Positions 31,119-42,754 are shown, numbered from the stretch's first letter. The stretch: 64,000 bases of DNA from Pagrus major (GCF_040436345.1 NC_133216.1:226001-290000), one strand, 5' to 3'. The notes: a model not told the origin generated them from the letters alone. Numbers and translations are program-made.

Positions 31119-31439
31119 GTGTATCTATCGTGAGTCTCGTTCATCTTGTCCGGCGCGGCTTTCGTAGTGCAAACGGCTGTGAGGGAGACTGCAACAGCAT
31201 AGTGACTGTTCAGGCTGTAAAATGTACTGAATGACGTCATTTCCTGTAAACTCTGGATGTCACCACTTCAAGGCCACTTGGACTGCAGCGGACGAGCAGT
31301 ATGGAGGAATATTACAAAGTTTTTGTGTAGTTTTATGGACCTTTTCGTCTCGGACGCCATTAACGCCCCTTATATGGATTATTGCTGCAGGAGGGAACCC
31401 CGCGGGTCTCCAGCTGCACTTTGAGGAATAAGAAACTAC

Positions 31440-31515
31440 ACCGGACTTCTCATCAGCATGAGGGTGAGTCCATAATGACTGAATTTCATTCTAGAGTGAA
31501 CTAGTCCTTTAAGTG
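31440..31515 (-). repeat. End of a fish MITE
   Basis: Read on minus, it has TTAAAGGACTAGTTCACTCT and then GACTCACCCTCATG, a widely dispersed fish repeat end. TTAA-containing words flank the 31000-31515 segment on both sides. Confidence 0.4.
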
Positions 31516-32024
31516 GCAGTAGCAAACCATCTTTTTGGACCGTCTGCTTGGCTGACCTCTTCTCCTTCCATAAAGTGGACTTTCTGCCCAGCACAACTTG
31601 CTGTCTTTTGGACAGAACCCTTGTCCTGGCTTGTTGGATGACCTTTTGTCCACTTCACTCACTTAGCTATTTTTCACCAGAAACGCAACAAAATAGGCAC
31701 AGAGGCCCCAAATTTGACACCTGTGACATGAGGTTCAAACTGGTCTTGCATTACCGACGGTCAAACAGGTGGCCTGTCCAAAGATATAGCTTCAAATTTG
31801 CGTCAGATGGCCTGGGAAACCATCCACCTGATAGGCTGGCACATACCTGGGCTTAACAGTGGACAGTATCCAATGGCAATAGCCAGTGTCAGACAGTTAT
31901 TGGGTATTCGCGTTGCACTAACAGGTAATGCCAGTGTCCAACAGTTGTCTACTTAAAATTACATCAATCTCTCAAATGTACAGGCCTGTCTATGGCTCAT
32001 GCTATCTCGCTAACATTTAAACTC

Positions 32025-32440
32025 TACCGCTCTCTCACCCATCGGATCTAACACTGTGAAAATGAAGCATATTGCAAATGCTTTGATTTTGGCGAATCCA
32101 TTCGTATATGGATTCTTGGTCCTCAGAGACTGAAAATTCACATTTCTCCATTTCACTTCAAACTTGACAAACTGTAAACTATGCCTGAGAATGAATGGCC
32201 AAAGATTTATTATTATATTATATATTATATTATTTCAATAATTTTGGAAATACAACCTCTGAAATGTCAATCTTAATATGTTAGTGGCGGAGTCACATCA
32301 AGTCAATTTTATTTATATGGCACCACTTAACAAACAAAAGTTATCTGGAGATTTCATCACTGCAGCAGGTGATCTCTGCTAGCTTCTGAAGCAAGTGGAG
32401 TTGGTTGCATGTTGCTACAGTGCCACTGACAGAAGCGGAT
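32025..32440 (+). repeat. Direct repeat of unknown family, left copy
   Basis: Shares ordered blocks with 34725-35060: TCTAACA(C/T)TGTGAAAA, a TTGATTTTGG-like word, GAGAATGAATGGCC (GGATGAATGGCC in the right copy), then GATCTCTG. Divergence is high. The pair brackets the OR at 33006-33959. Confidence 0.45.
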
Positions 32441-33005
32441 GTAAATTGCATTCATTATTTTATTCATCATTAATGAGATATGATGCTGTCAATTTTAAAT
32501 ACTTTTAATTTCACCTTCCTTTCAACCCCCATTTATTTGTAATGCCATTACAGACTCCATGTAAGAGGACCTGCTCCCTCTATAGATGCAATTCATTATC
32601 GAAAACAATCATTCATTGTTTCAGATGATTATACTCTAATAAAAACAAAATTACGAATACTTTATTTCTTCCAATAGAGCTTCCTACATCCTAATCACTG
32701 GACCTTCGGGTCTGCTGCTGTGGGCGTCCACTAGCTGATATAGTTTAAAAGGAGCAGAAGCAGAGGCAGCTCCGTCAGAAGGGAGTCTGAGCATCATTCA
32801 AACAATGTCAAAAAATGTGTTTATATTTTCGGTCCTAATCATGTCATAAATAAGAGAGTGGTGAGTTTGAGATGTTTGTCACAAATGAATTCTTAGTAAT
32901 TTCTTGACTGTAAGTCGACTGTTTGTGTTGCTGCACAAAATTTAAACTGGTTGCAACCAATTCTTCCTATGCATAGTTACTGCGTGTTGAACCGAATGCA
33001 TGATC

Positions 33006-33959
33006 ATGATAAACTCTACACAGGTTTCATATTTCACACTTGGTGCCTATGTTGATACCAAGTTGTTTAAACACTTAGCTTTCATAATCATTATGTTTTT
33101 TTATATTGTAATCATTTGTTCCAACCTGCTGCTCATTGTGGTTATCTGTATGAACAGGAGCTTACATGAACCTATGTACAAGTTCCTGTGCAGCCTGTTT
33201 GTAAATGAACTGTTTGGTAGTTCAGGGTTGTTTCCGTTCCTTCTGCTTCAGGTTCTCTCTGACATTCACACTGTTTCTGCTTCATTTTGTTACCTGCAGA
33301 TTTTCTGTGTGTATTCTTATGGAAGTGTAGAGTTTACTAACTTAGCCGTCATGTCTTATGACAGATATCTTGCTATCTGTTTTCCTCTACAATATAACAC
33401 TCATATGACATCTGGAAAAATTGCCATGCTTATTGCTGTAACATGGCTGCCTGCTGTTTTTGCTGTTTCTGTGACAACATCTTTGAGTGCCTCTTTACAG
33501 CTGTGTGGGAACATCATTAATAAAGTGTACTGTGACAACTACTCCATCATTAAACTGGCTTGCTTTGACACCAGAATAAATAATGTCTATGAACTCACTG
33601 CTGCTTCTCTCACAGTCTGTATTCCACTATCTGTGATATTTTACACCTATGTGGAGATCCTTAAAGTGTGTTTCTCCGGCTCTAAACAGACGAGACAGAA
33701 AGTTGTCAGTACCTGCACACCTCACCTCGCTTCCCTCCTCAACTATTCTTTTGGGGTTTCTTTTGAAATACTACAGAGCAGGTTTGACATGAACAGTGTG
33801 CCAAATATGTTCAGAATATTTTTATCATTGTATTTTCTTACATGCCAGCCGCTCTTCAACCCTTTAATGTATGGCCTCAACATGTCCAAAATACGCCTCA
33901 TATGTAAAAGTCTGCTTCTGAAGTCTGTTGGGAAGTGTAGATCTGTTCAGCTCCTGTAA
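33006..33959 (+). CDS. Olfactory receptor (subfamily A), 317 aa
   Basis: Intact odorant GPCR. Two in-frame ATGs exist (33000 and 33006); the second gives MINSTQVSYFTLGAY like all relatives and is preferred. LHEPMY, MSYDRYLAIC, KVVSTCTPHL and NPLMY are present, with seven hydrophobic segments. The C-terminus is longer than in the neighbours (ends GKCRSVQLL). A possible core promoter lies near 32740 (TATAGTTTAAAAGGAGC). It sits between two diverged direct repeats. Confidence 0.95.
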   Translation: MINSTQVSYFTLGAYVDTKLFKHLAFIIIMFFYIVIICSNLLLIVVICMNRSLHEPMYKFLCSLFVNELFGSSGLFPFLLLQVLSDIHTVSASFCYLQIFCVYSYGSVEFTNLAVMSYDRYLAICFPLQYNTHMTSGKIAMLIAVTWLPAVFAVSVTTSLSASLQLCGNIINKVYCDNYSIIKLACFDTRINNVYELTAASLTVCIPLSVIFYTYVEILKVCFSGSKQTRQKVVSTCTPHLASLLNYSFGVSFEILQSRFDMNSVPNMFRIFLSLYFLTCQPLFNPLMYGLNMSKIRLICKSLLLKSVGKCRSVQLL

Positions 33960-33999
33960 CAGGAGCAAACACTTGGCTCACTACTGTCAACAGTAATAA

Positions 34000-35560
34000 T
34001 TTATTTAGTTAATGTATCAAAATGTATTAAATTTATCAAGAAAGTTTTACATTTTGTCTTTTTAATGCTGGTGTGATCTTGGTCAGTTTCAAAGCAAACA
34101 ATCAATCCACAATTTCATTTGCAGTCAGTGAAAGGTGTTTATTTTCACATGATCACGTTTTAGTCTACGAAATATAGGAACATTTTATTTTAACAGTTTA
34201 TTTCCAAAAGTATTTTATTTACCACTTTTATTGTCAGTATAGCAATGATGCTGCTGAAATCAATATGAGGTTAAGAAGTCCTAAAGTTAAGTACTTAAGA
34301 AATAAAGTTTATGTACTTGTCCTGAACTTTGAGTCATTCTGTTGCTTTGTTTGGGATTTTACATCATGGCTATGTAAATGTTACTGTACTGCCTACCTTT
34401 AACAGATTACTTGTAATTTCCAGGACTTTAAGTAAGTAAGACTTTACAGCACAGACACAGTCGGGCTCAGTCAGTTTTGTTTATATGGGCCAAGAAAATT
34501 CTGAGAAACCTCTGAGAAAGGAAAGAGTAGACGGCTGGAGCAGTCGGACTAGGACAATGTAGAGAAACAGAACAACAACATTAGGTAGATAAAGTACACA
34601 AAGAATCACAGGTGTTTCAACAGTGTACTGACTAACAGGTGAAGTGAAGAACAATCATCATCTCGTAATAATGCAGTGTTCTACTGGGAAACCTTAGGTC
34701 CTGCCATTCATGAAGATGTCACTTAAGGGCCCCAAAAACCTCTCACCCAAAAAATCTAACATTGTGAAAAAGAAGAATCGATTTTGGTCATATTAGGATT
34801 TTTGTCCCTCAGAGGTTTGTGAGCTGAAAATTCAGGTTGTCCTCATCGACTCCAAACTCAGAACACAGTAAGCTCTGTCCCTGGGGATGAATGGCCCAAA
34901 GTTTCAATAGGACCTCTTAAAAATCAAGGTCAGTGGACAAATGACCATTTATCTAAGGCCACATTTACAGTTCCTCAATGAATTTCCAGAATTGCCTCTG
35001 TTGATCTCTGTGAGCTCCTGAATCTTGAGTGGTGTTGACTGTGTGTTTCTACGGTGCCCCTGAAAGAAAAAAGAAACTCAGCGGAGAGGAGATAGAAAGC
35101 GAGACACGGGATCCTGGATTATAGGTCTAAAATGACCAACTTTAATGAAAGGGTGGCAGGGCTCTATACCTTTCAGCCGCTGTGGTGATGTGAAAATGGA
35201 GCTAATTTATTGCAGAGCACCTACAAGATTTTAGACGCTTGATTTTGGCCCAAGGAGAGCATCTGCTCCAAATTTGTGGTCTTTAAGTGCTTTGGTGCCG
35301 GAACAGTTATGAGACATTTTGGGCGAATTCAGGTTGCAGTAACCTTTTTTTTTTTTTTACAAATCATCTGTTTTACACACACTCACACACTTAACATAAA
35401 ATGACATGTGTTCTTATATTTGTAGGCATATATAGTATTTCATATGTTGTGGAAACAAACTAATAATTGCTGCTCAAAGAGTCAAAACTCAAAAAATTAC
35501 AGCCACCACTCAGTCCAGATATTGCGTGCCAGGAAGGGCAGCACATATCCAGTGTATATG
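34000..35560. other. Intergenic with direct repeat copy, no gene seen
   Basis: The right copy of the unknown repeat is at 34725-35060. Elsewhere there is AT-rich DNA with a poly-T run near 35346-35358. No coding or RNA feature is supported. Confidence 0.5.
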
Positions 35561-35700
35561 TTGATGGTTTTTTTATCATTATTATTATTGTTGTTATTAT
35601 TATTTAATTTCTTTGTTTTTTTCCTTCTGCATTTTTCTGGACTTTGAATGGGAGCAGCTGTAATGGAAGCAATTAAGTATTTCTGATTCTGATTCTGATA
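35561..35700 (+). mobile_element. LINE 3' tail fragment
   Basis: A (TTA)n stretch is followed by ACTTTGAATGGGAGCAGCTG and a TTCTGATT repeat tail, the same 3' end as the LINE at 22490-23458. Confidence 0.55.
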
Positions 35701-36059
35701 TTTTATTTGTTCTCATATTACTAGCTTTTTATTTGTTCTACTGTATATTTTATTTTCCTTTTTTATAGCAGTCAAGTCCAAAGTTTTAAAAGGACAGTTT
35801 TTAAGTTCAGTTTCACATGAGAAGCTGTCACAAGCTTTTTTTTCCATATCAGCTTCTCTGGGAGATTTAAGGCCTTAAATAAACTGCATAACCAGGGGGC
35901 ACCACAGTACGTGATGATTGCGTTTCCATTCTCACCTGCCTGCTGTCTATCACGTCATGTTGGGACACACTAAAAGTTGAGACAGTGTCCAAGGATGCAA
36001 CGGACAGTCCTGAGTGGTGGCTCTGTGGGCTGCTAGAGAATAGGGTGAGTAGCAGAGCT

Positions 36060-36495
36060 ACTGGCTGCATGGACCACAGACCTCAGTATGTGAGACTCCA
36101 GGACTGTGTCTCAGACGTGGTTCTCTGCAGTACGGGGCCCCTCAGGGTACGGTGCTCTCTCCCTCCTTTTCACCCTCTACACATCGGACTTCACGCACAA
36201 CACCGTGAACTGTCACCTCCAAGCGTTCTCCGATGATACAGTCATTGTTGGATGTGTGTCTGAGGGGAACGAACAGGAATATAGGGGGGTCATCAACGAC
36301 TTTGTTAACTGGTGTGAATGCAACCACCTGCATATAAACACCAGTAAAACAAAGGAGATGGTGATCAACTTCCAGAGGAAGACACCACAGTTGACTCACT
36401 CTTTTCCTGTACTTGTTGCATCTTGAGCTGTTGTACAAGGTGAATTTCCCTGTTGCGGGATAAATAAAGTCCATCTAATCTAATCTAATCTAGAT
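36060..36495 (+). mobile_element. Rex/CR1-type LINE fragment with (ATCTA)n tail
   Basis: Encodes VRLQDCVSDVV, then (after a frameshift) FTLYTSDFTHNTVNCHLQAF, FSDDTVIVGCVSEGNEQEY and TSKTKEMVINF, the palm region of a Jockey-superfamily reverse transcriptase with an [F/Y]xDD-type motif (SDD). It then jumps to a 3' tail (GGGATAAATAAAGTCCATCT with ATCTA repeats). It is internally deleted and dead. Confidence 0.7.
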
Positions 36496-36589
36496 AATGT
36501 TGATGAAGACAGCACTGGCTCTCCGGCTACCTGACACTGATTTAGTTAGATTGATGGCCTAACATCTAACACTGCAAACCCACCCAGCA

Positions 36590-36850
36590 TTATCAAGTTA
36601 CATAAGTTTGATAAGGGGTCCAGTTCCTCCTCCGTGACCTGTTAGTCTCGGGGAGTGTGAGAATGAGTAGGCAGTTGAGAGGGCAGCTGGAGTGGCAGTG
36701 TTTTCTGGAGTGACCCAGGTCTCCATAAGGGCCAGGAAGTGGAGAGTCTGCAGGGAGGCATAGGCTGAAATGGTGTCCGCCTTCTCGACTGCAGACTGGC
36801 AGTTCCATAGCCCCCCTAGTACTTCAAGTTCAGTGCCAGTGGAGAATGTT
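36590..36850 (-). mobile_element. L2-type LINE endonuclease fragment
   Basis: A minus frame reads GLWNCQSAVEKADTISAYAS, then METWVTPENTATPAALSTAY and FSHSPRLTGHGGGTG, the start of the apurinic endonuclease domain of fish L2-like LINEs (usual form TETW). It is only a short fragment. Confidence 0.65.
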
Positions 36851-37264
36851 GGGTAACAGAGACTGGCTGAGTTACAGCCTCGAGCAATGGGTCTCCGGTG
36901 AAATCTTCTCCAGTTTGATGTCCTGACTGGGATTGGGTAGGACTCATGGCTACGATGGGTGGTGGACAGTGAGTTACTTGGACTTCCTTGATAGACTCCC
37001 GCAGAGAGACTCCCTAAGTCTTTGGTCGGCTGTCCTGACGCTGTAGTGACGAGCCCATATGTGCTAGATTTACCTCATGCAGGCTTAGCTCCACCCTGCA
37101 CTCAAGCCTATTCACCACAGCTGAGTTGGCCAAAACTGACTGATAACCATTCAGCGTCAACAGTTTCACAAGAATTTACACAAAAACTATCTAGACAAGA
37201 TTCAATATTTCAACTAACTCTCCTCACAGAATGCCGAAACACTGGATGTACAATTTTGTATTTT

Positions 37265-37380
37265 TAGTTCTCAAGAAGTGATACAATGCACATCAGCACA
37301 GACTGTCAACTTGAATAATTCTTTCATCAAGATCTGACGTGATTAAAGTGTTCCCTTCACTTTTGGCCGCATAATTTTTG
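37265..37380 (+). mobile_element. Solo right end of a Tc1-like transposon
   Basis: Matches 40443-40560 (TTCTCAAGAAGTGATACAAT, then AAAGTGTTCCCTTCACTTTT), which is the right terminal part of the Tc1-like element at 39180-40560. It marks the left border of the first OR unit of this tandem pair. Confidence 0.6.
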
Positions 37381-37645
37381 TCATCAAGAGAACATATAGG
37401 AGGTTAATGTCTGAAACAAGAAATCAGTCACTCAACATTTACCACTGACTCTGAGCACAAGTCACATTTTCATCATTTATCAAATTCATTGCTGGAACTC
37501 TATTTTAGTTCATCATATCCAACAGTAATCAGTGACAATATGATTATTGCAATTCTCCACTATATTACAATAGTTGTATTGCTATACAGCAAACATTTTA
37601 AAACAAGATGCTGTAAAATCTTAAATGAAGCTTTTGTTATTATAC

Positions 37646-38596
37646 CTATAAATTATCTCTGCAGTCAGTCAACATTTTACAACAGAACAGTTGTTTACAT
37701 GCTTTCCTTATTTGTGACATTTGCAATCCGTACATGACAGGATTCAAAAGTGGCTGTATGATGAGAAAATACAGAGACAGAATGATTCGCAGCACACTGG
37801 GAACACCACTCACATCAAATCTACTCTGCAGTATTTCAAAGCAGCAACCAAAAGAAAAGTTTATGAGGGAAGCGAGGTGAGGTGTGCAGGTACTGACAGC
37901 TTTCTGTCTGGTCTGTTTGGAACCAGAAAAACAAACATGAAAAATTTTCATGTAAGAAAACAGGACTGGAAGCAGAGGGACTAAGATGGTGAGAATAACA
38001 CCAAAAATTCCATAAATGTTATTCACTTCGATATCAGAACATGCCAACTTTACAATAAGATAGTTATGACAATACAGACTGTTTATGGTGTTTCCACAGA
38101 GAGGCAAACGGATGTTTAAGGATAAAGTAATTAAGAATTTCACAAAAGAGTACAACCATATTGCAGCAATAAATATCACCACCTTGTTTAATGTCATACG
38201 TGTGTTATACTGTAGAGGACAGCAGATAGCAAGATATCTGTCATAAGACATGACGGCTAAATTGGAAAACTCTACATTTCCATAAGAATACAAAATAAAA
38301 ATCTGCAGGAAACAAAATGAAGCAGAAACAGTGTGAATGTCAGAGAGAATCTGAAGTAGGAGGGACGGAAACAACCCTGAACTACCATACAGTTCATTTA
38401 CAAACAGACTGCACAGGAACATGTACATAGGTTCATGTAAGCTTCTGTTCATACAGATAACCACAATGAGGGAAATGTTGACAAACACAATAACAATGTA
38501 AAGCAAAGCTGTTAATGTAAAATACAAGTATCTCAAAGCTCCTACATGTATGTATGTGCTAAGAATGAAGTAAGATAAAGTTGAATTTACCGTCAT
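37646..38596 (-). CDS. Olfactory receptor (subfamily B), 316 aa
   Basis: Intact odorant GPCR, divergent from the 0-34 kb genes. The start MTVNSTLSYFILSTY is the first ATG; the frame is open ten codons further, but that would start with TTG. LHEPMY, MSYDRYLAIC, KAVSTCTPHL and NPVMYGL are present, and it ends MLTDCRDNL. It is almost identical to the gene at 40834-41784. The visible protein differences are six substitutions packed into about 22 residues at the start of TM3 (FCFLQIFILYSYGNVEFSN here) plus one V/I change near TM5. Confidence 0.95.
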   Translation of the reverse strand: MTVNSTLSYFILSTYIHVGALRYLYFTLTALLYIVIVFVNISLIVVICMNRSLHEPMYMFLCSLFVNELYGSSGLFPSLLLQILSDIHTVSASFCFLQIFILYSYGNVEFSNLAVMSYDRYLAICCPLQYNTRMTLNKVVIFIAAIWLYSFVKFLITLSLNIRLPLCGNTINSLYCHNYLIVKLACSDIEVNNIYGIFGVILTILVPLLPVLFSYMKIFHVCFSGSKQTRQKAVSTCTPHLASLINFSFGCCFEILQSRFDVSGVPSVLRIILSLYFLIIQPLLNPVMYGLQMSQIRKACKQLFCCKMLTDCRDNL

Positions 38597-38597
38597 T

Positions 38598-38985
38598 CTT
38601 GTTTTTGATAACAAAACAGTAGGCAAATTTATAAAAAGGTTTGCTTATCAATTTTTTAAATCAAAAATGAATTATTTATTTTAATTACGGACATTGTTCT
38701 GAATAACACAGCATTGTCTCCATATCTGCCGAGCTTTACACTGACAACACTGCTTCACTGGCCTTTAAACATGATCAAGCATAACAAAAAAAACACAAGC
38801 AGCATAAACTTACCATTCACTCCCCACATTCACTGATGTATGAATATAATTATTAAATATATTTAAACAGATTTCTTTAAATTAGAAACATTCACTTTAC
38901 ACACAGCTCAACATTTGTCACAGACTGTTGCAAACTGCTGCAGTAACTAATGAGAGGCTGCATCATTATCAGCTGCTTTATACCT
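38598..38985 (-). promoter_or_regulatory. TATA box, leader exon and leader intron of the OR at 37646
   Basis: On minus, GGTATAAAGCAG (TATA at 38982-38976) is followed by a leader that ends at 38814 with strong donor GAATG|GTAAGT. The likely acceptor is AACAAG, ending at 38598 just before ATG. The identical arrangement is present in the second copy (TATA 42170-42164, donor 42001). Confidence 0.6.
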
Positions 38986-39179
38986 CCGCATGACAAGAGG
39001 TTACCAACAAAGTAGTCCCACCTCACTTCTGACATGTCCAACAGCAAATACCAGAGGCAACTGTTGAGGAGAAGTGGAGATCTTTCTGAAAAATGTCATA
39101 AGTCAAGCTATGATGTCAAAATTGGGAATTACAGAGGACGTCTAAAACCATCAGTTAAACTACAGGGATATCAAACTGT

Positions 39180-40560
39180 CCATTTAGGAAACAAGTGATT
39201 GTGAATCAGTTTCAGCTGCTTTGGTGCAAATGAAAGTGACATCAGGAGCAGTGGAGAGGGAAAAGCAAGACAACCCCCAAAAAGGGAATGGTTCTTCATG
39301 TGGTGGCCACAGACAGTTGCTCTCTCCTGATCCTTCCTGACGGATTCTTCTCTAGTTTTGTGTTCTGCTAGTGTCCTTGTCACTACTGGTAGCACGAGGC
39401 GGTACCTGCAGCCAAATCAGGTTGCACAGGTGGTCCAGCTCCTCCAGGATGGCACATCCATAAGTGCAGTCACAAGAAGGTTTGCTATGTCTCCCAGCAC
39501 AGTCTCAGGTGCATGGAGGAGAAACCAGGAGACCGGCCGTTACACGAGGACAACTGGACCGGGCTGTAGAAGGGCATTAACCCAGCAGCAGGACCGGTTT
39601 CTGCTCTTTTGTATAAGGAGGAAGCTGAGAAGCACTGCCAGAGCCCTACAAAATGACCTCTGGCAGGCTACTGGTGTGCATGTTTCTGACCAAACTCAGA
39701 AACAGAACCAATGAGGGTGACATGAGGGCCCGACGTCCTCTAGTAGGACCTGTGCTCACAGCCCAGTACCGTGCAGCTTGACTGGTGTCCGTGAGAGAAC
39801 ACCAGAATTGGCAGCTCTGCCATTGGCACCACGTTCTCTTCACAGATGAGAGCATGTTCACACTGAGCACATGTGACAGGCATTAAAGAGTCTGGAGATG
39901 CTGTGGTGAACTTTATGCTGCCTGTAACATCATCCAGCATGACCGGTTTGGCGGTGGGTCAGTGATGGTCTGGGGAGGCATATCCTTGGAGGGTGGCGCA
40001 GACCTCCATGTCATAGCCAACTGTACCCTGACTGCTTAAAGGTACCGGCATGAAATCCTCATTGTCAGACCTTACGCTGGTGCAGTGGGTCCTGGGTTCC
40101 TCCTGGTGCAGGACAATGCCAGGCCTCATGTGGCCTGAGTGTGAAGGCAGTTTCCTGGATGACGAAGGCATTGATGTCATTGACTGGCCCTCTCGTTCCC
40201 CTGACCTAAATCCAATTGAGCACCATGGGACATTATGCAAGCATGCCCAGACGTTGGCGCGAGTGCATACAGGCCCACCTGGGCCATACACACTACTGAG
40301 TCACATTATGAGTTGCCGTGATAAAATTCACACAAGTTGGATCAGTCTGAGATTCAATTTTTTACTTTGATTTTTGGTGTGTTTTTGAATCCAGTCCTCA
40401 GTGGGTTGATGATTTTGGTTTCCATTGACCATTGTTGCATCATTTAGTTCTCAAGAAGTGATACAATGCACATCAGCACAGACTGTCAACTTGAATAATT
40501 CTTTCATCAAGATCTGACATGTGATTAAAGTGTTCCCTTCACTTTTGGCCGCATAATTTT
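39180..40560 (+). mobile_element. Tc1-like transposon, degraded
   Basis: Transposase remnants in order: the helix-turn-helix part ([20 protein letters not shown]), [35 protein letters not shown] with the first catalytic Asp, FGGGSVMVWGGISLEG, LLVQDNARPHVA with the second Asp, and [14 protein letters not shown], then a deletion of roughly 50 codons up to the last part. Several stops and shifts make it inactive. The right end (40443-40560) is shared with 37265-37380. Confidence 0.8.
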
Positions 40561-40833
40561 TGTTATCAAGAGAACATATAGGAGGTTAATGTCTGAAACA
40601 AATACAAGAAATCAGTCACTCAACATTTACCACTGACTCTGAGTACATGTCACATTTTCATCGTTTATCAAATTCACTGCTGGAACTCTATTTTAGTTCA
40701 TCATATCCAACAGTAATCAGTGACAATATGATTATTGCAATTCTCCACTATATTACAATAGTTGTATTGCTATACAGCAAACATTTTAAAACAAGATGCT
40801 GTAAAATCTTAAATGAAGCTTTTGTTATTATAC

Positions 40834-41784
40834 CTATAAATTATCTCTGCAGTCAGTCAACATTTTACAACAGAACAGTTGTTTACATGCTTTCCTTATT
40901 TGTGACATTTGCAGTCCGTACATGACAGGATTCAAAAGTGGCTGTATGATGAGAAAATACAGAGACAGAATGATTCGCAGCACACTGGGAACACCACTCA
41001 CATCAAATCTACTCTGCAGTATTTCAAAGCAGCAACCAAAAGAAAAGTTTATGAGGGAAGCGAGGTGAGGTGTGCAGGTACTGACAGCTTTCTGTCTGGT
41101 CTGTTTGGAACCAGAAAAACAAACATGAAAAATTTTCATGTAAGAAAACAGGATTGGAAGCAGAGGGACTAAGATGGTGAGAATAACACCAAAAATTCCA
41201 TAAATGTTATTCACTTCGATGTCAGAACATGCCAACTTTACAATAAGATAGTTATGACAATACAAACTGTTTATGGTGTTTCCACAGAGAGGCAAACGGA
41301 TGTTTAAGGATAAAGTAATTAAGAATTTCACAAAAGAGTACAACCATATTGCAGCAATAAATATCACCACCTTGTTTAATGTCATACGTGTGTTATACTG
41401 TAGAGGACAGCAGATAGCAAGATATCTGTCATAAGACATGACGGCTAAATTGCAAAACTCTACATGTGCATATGTATACAAAATAAAAATCTGTAGATAA
41501 CAAAGAGAAGCAGAAACAGTGTGAATGTCAGAGAGAATCTGAAGCAGGAGGGACGGAAACAACCCTGAACTACCATACAGTTCATTTACAAACAGACTGC
41601 ACAGGAACATGTACATAGGTTCATGTAAGCTTCTGTTCATACAGATAACCACAATGAGGGAAATGTTGACAAACACAATAACAATGTAAAGCAAAGCTGT
41701 TAATGTAAAATACAAGTATCTCAAAGCTCCTACATGTATGTATGTGCTAAGAATGAAGTAAGATAAAGTTGAATTTACCGTCAT
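40834..41784 (-). CDS. Olfactory receptor (subfamily B), 316 aa, tandem copy
   Basis: Tandem duplicate of the gene at 37646-38596, 3188 bp away. Start MTVNSTLSYF, same motifs, same C-terminus. The start of TM3 reads LCYLQIFILYTYAHVEFCN. DNA differences are concentrated at 41450-41513 while the flanks are nearly identical, which fits a short conversion tract or selection on the odorant-binding TM3 face. The promoter and leader exon (TATA 42170-42164, donor 42001) were duplicated with it. Confidence 0.95.
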   Translation of the reverse strand: MTVNSTLSYFILSTYIHVGALRYLYFTLTALLYIVIVFVNISLIVVICMNRSLHEPMYMFLCSLFVNELYGSSGLFPSLLLQILSDIHTVSASLCYLQIFILYTYAHVEFCNLAVMSYDRYLAICCPLQYNTRMTLNKVVIFIAAIWLYSFVKFLITLSLNIRLPLCGNTINSLYCHNYLIVKLACSDIEVNNIYGIFGVILTILVPLLPILFSYMKIFHVCFSGSKQTRQKAVSTCTPHLASLINFSFGCCFEILQSRFDVSGVPSVLRIILSLYFLIIQPLLNPVMYGLQMSQIRKACKQLFCCKMLTDCRDNL

Positions 41785-42314
41785 TCTTGTTTTTGATAAC
41801 AAAACAGTAGGCAAATTTATAAAAAGGTTTGCTTATCAATTTTTTAAATCAAAAATGAATAATTTATTTTAATTACGGACATTGTTCTGAATAACACAGC
41901 ATTGTCTCCATATCTGCCGAGCTTTACACTGACAACACTGCTTCACTGGCCTTTAAACATGATCAAGCATAACAAAAAAAACACAAGCAGCATAAACTTA
42001 CCATTCACTCCCCACATTCACTGATGTATGAATATAATTATTAAATATATTTAAACAGATTTCTTTAAATTAGAAACATTCACTTTACACACAGCTCAAC
42101 ATTTGTCACAGACTGTTGCAAACTGCTGCAGTAACTAATGAGAGGCTGCATCATTATCAGCTGCTTTATACCTCCGCATGACAAGAGGTTACCAACAAAG
42201 TAGTCCCACCTCACTTCTGACATGTCCAACAGCAAATACCAGAGGCAACTGTTGAGGAGAAGTGGAGATCTTTCTGAAAAATGTCATAAGTCAAGCTATG
42301 ATGTCAAAATTTTG

Positions 42315-42316
<2 letters not shown>

Positions 42317-42403
<87 letters not shown>

Positions 42404-42670
42404 AATTAAATGTTGAGGTAAGTGGAACATAAGGTGCAAGAGAAAAAGGTGCAGGTTTATGTACAGAAATAATATAAAGCACAGTAGTTATGTGTGTGTT
42501 TTGTGTTTTGTTATGTGAGCGTTGTACAGTCTGATGGCACCAGGTAGGAATGATTTCCCGTGCCGTTCCTTAAGGCAGCGGGGTTGAATTAGTCTGTTGC
42601 TGAAGCTGCTCTTTAGCTTGTCCAGAGTTTTGTGGAGGGGGTGAGAGACATTGTCCATGACTGCCAGCAG
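42317..42670 (-). mobile_element. LINE 3' fragment with expanded (GATA)n tail
   Basis: The minus strand encodes MDNVSHPLHKTLDKLKSSFS, then RHGKSFLPGAIRLYN, the Rex-type ORF2 C-terminus. It continues through a 3'-UTR into a TATC-repeat tail, seen on plus as (GATA)n at about 42315-42401. The fragment interrupts a sequence continuous at 39130 in the sister unit, so it inserted after the tandem duplication. Confidence 0.75.
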
Positions 42671-42754
42671 TTACATGAATACAGAGGACGTCCAAAACAA
42701 TCATGACATAAGTTAACAAAAAGGTTAATGAATGGATAAAATATTATATTATAT

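Noticed and set aside
38597-38626. Ten extra codons before the subfamily B ORs (also 41785-41814)
   Set aside because: The first codon is TTG. The ATG giving MTVNSTL matches the usual OR start and follows an acceptor-like site.
42315-42401. Regular short repeats that might be a CRISPR-like array
   Set aside because: A simple tetranucleotide repeat with no spacers, in a vertebrate genome.
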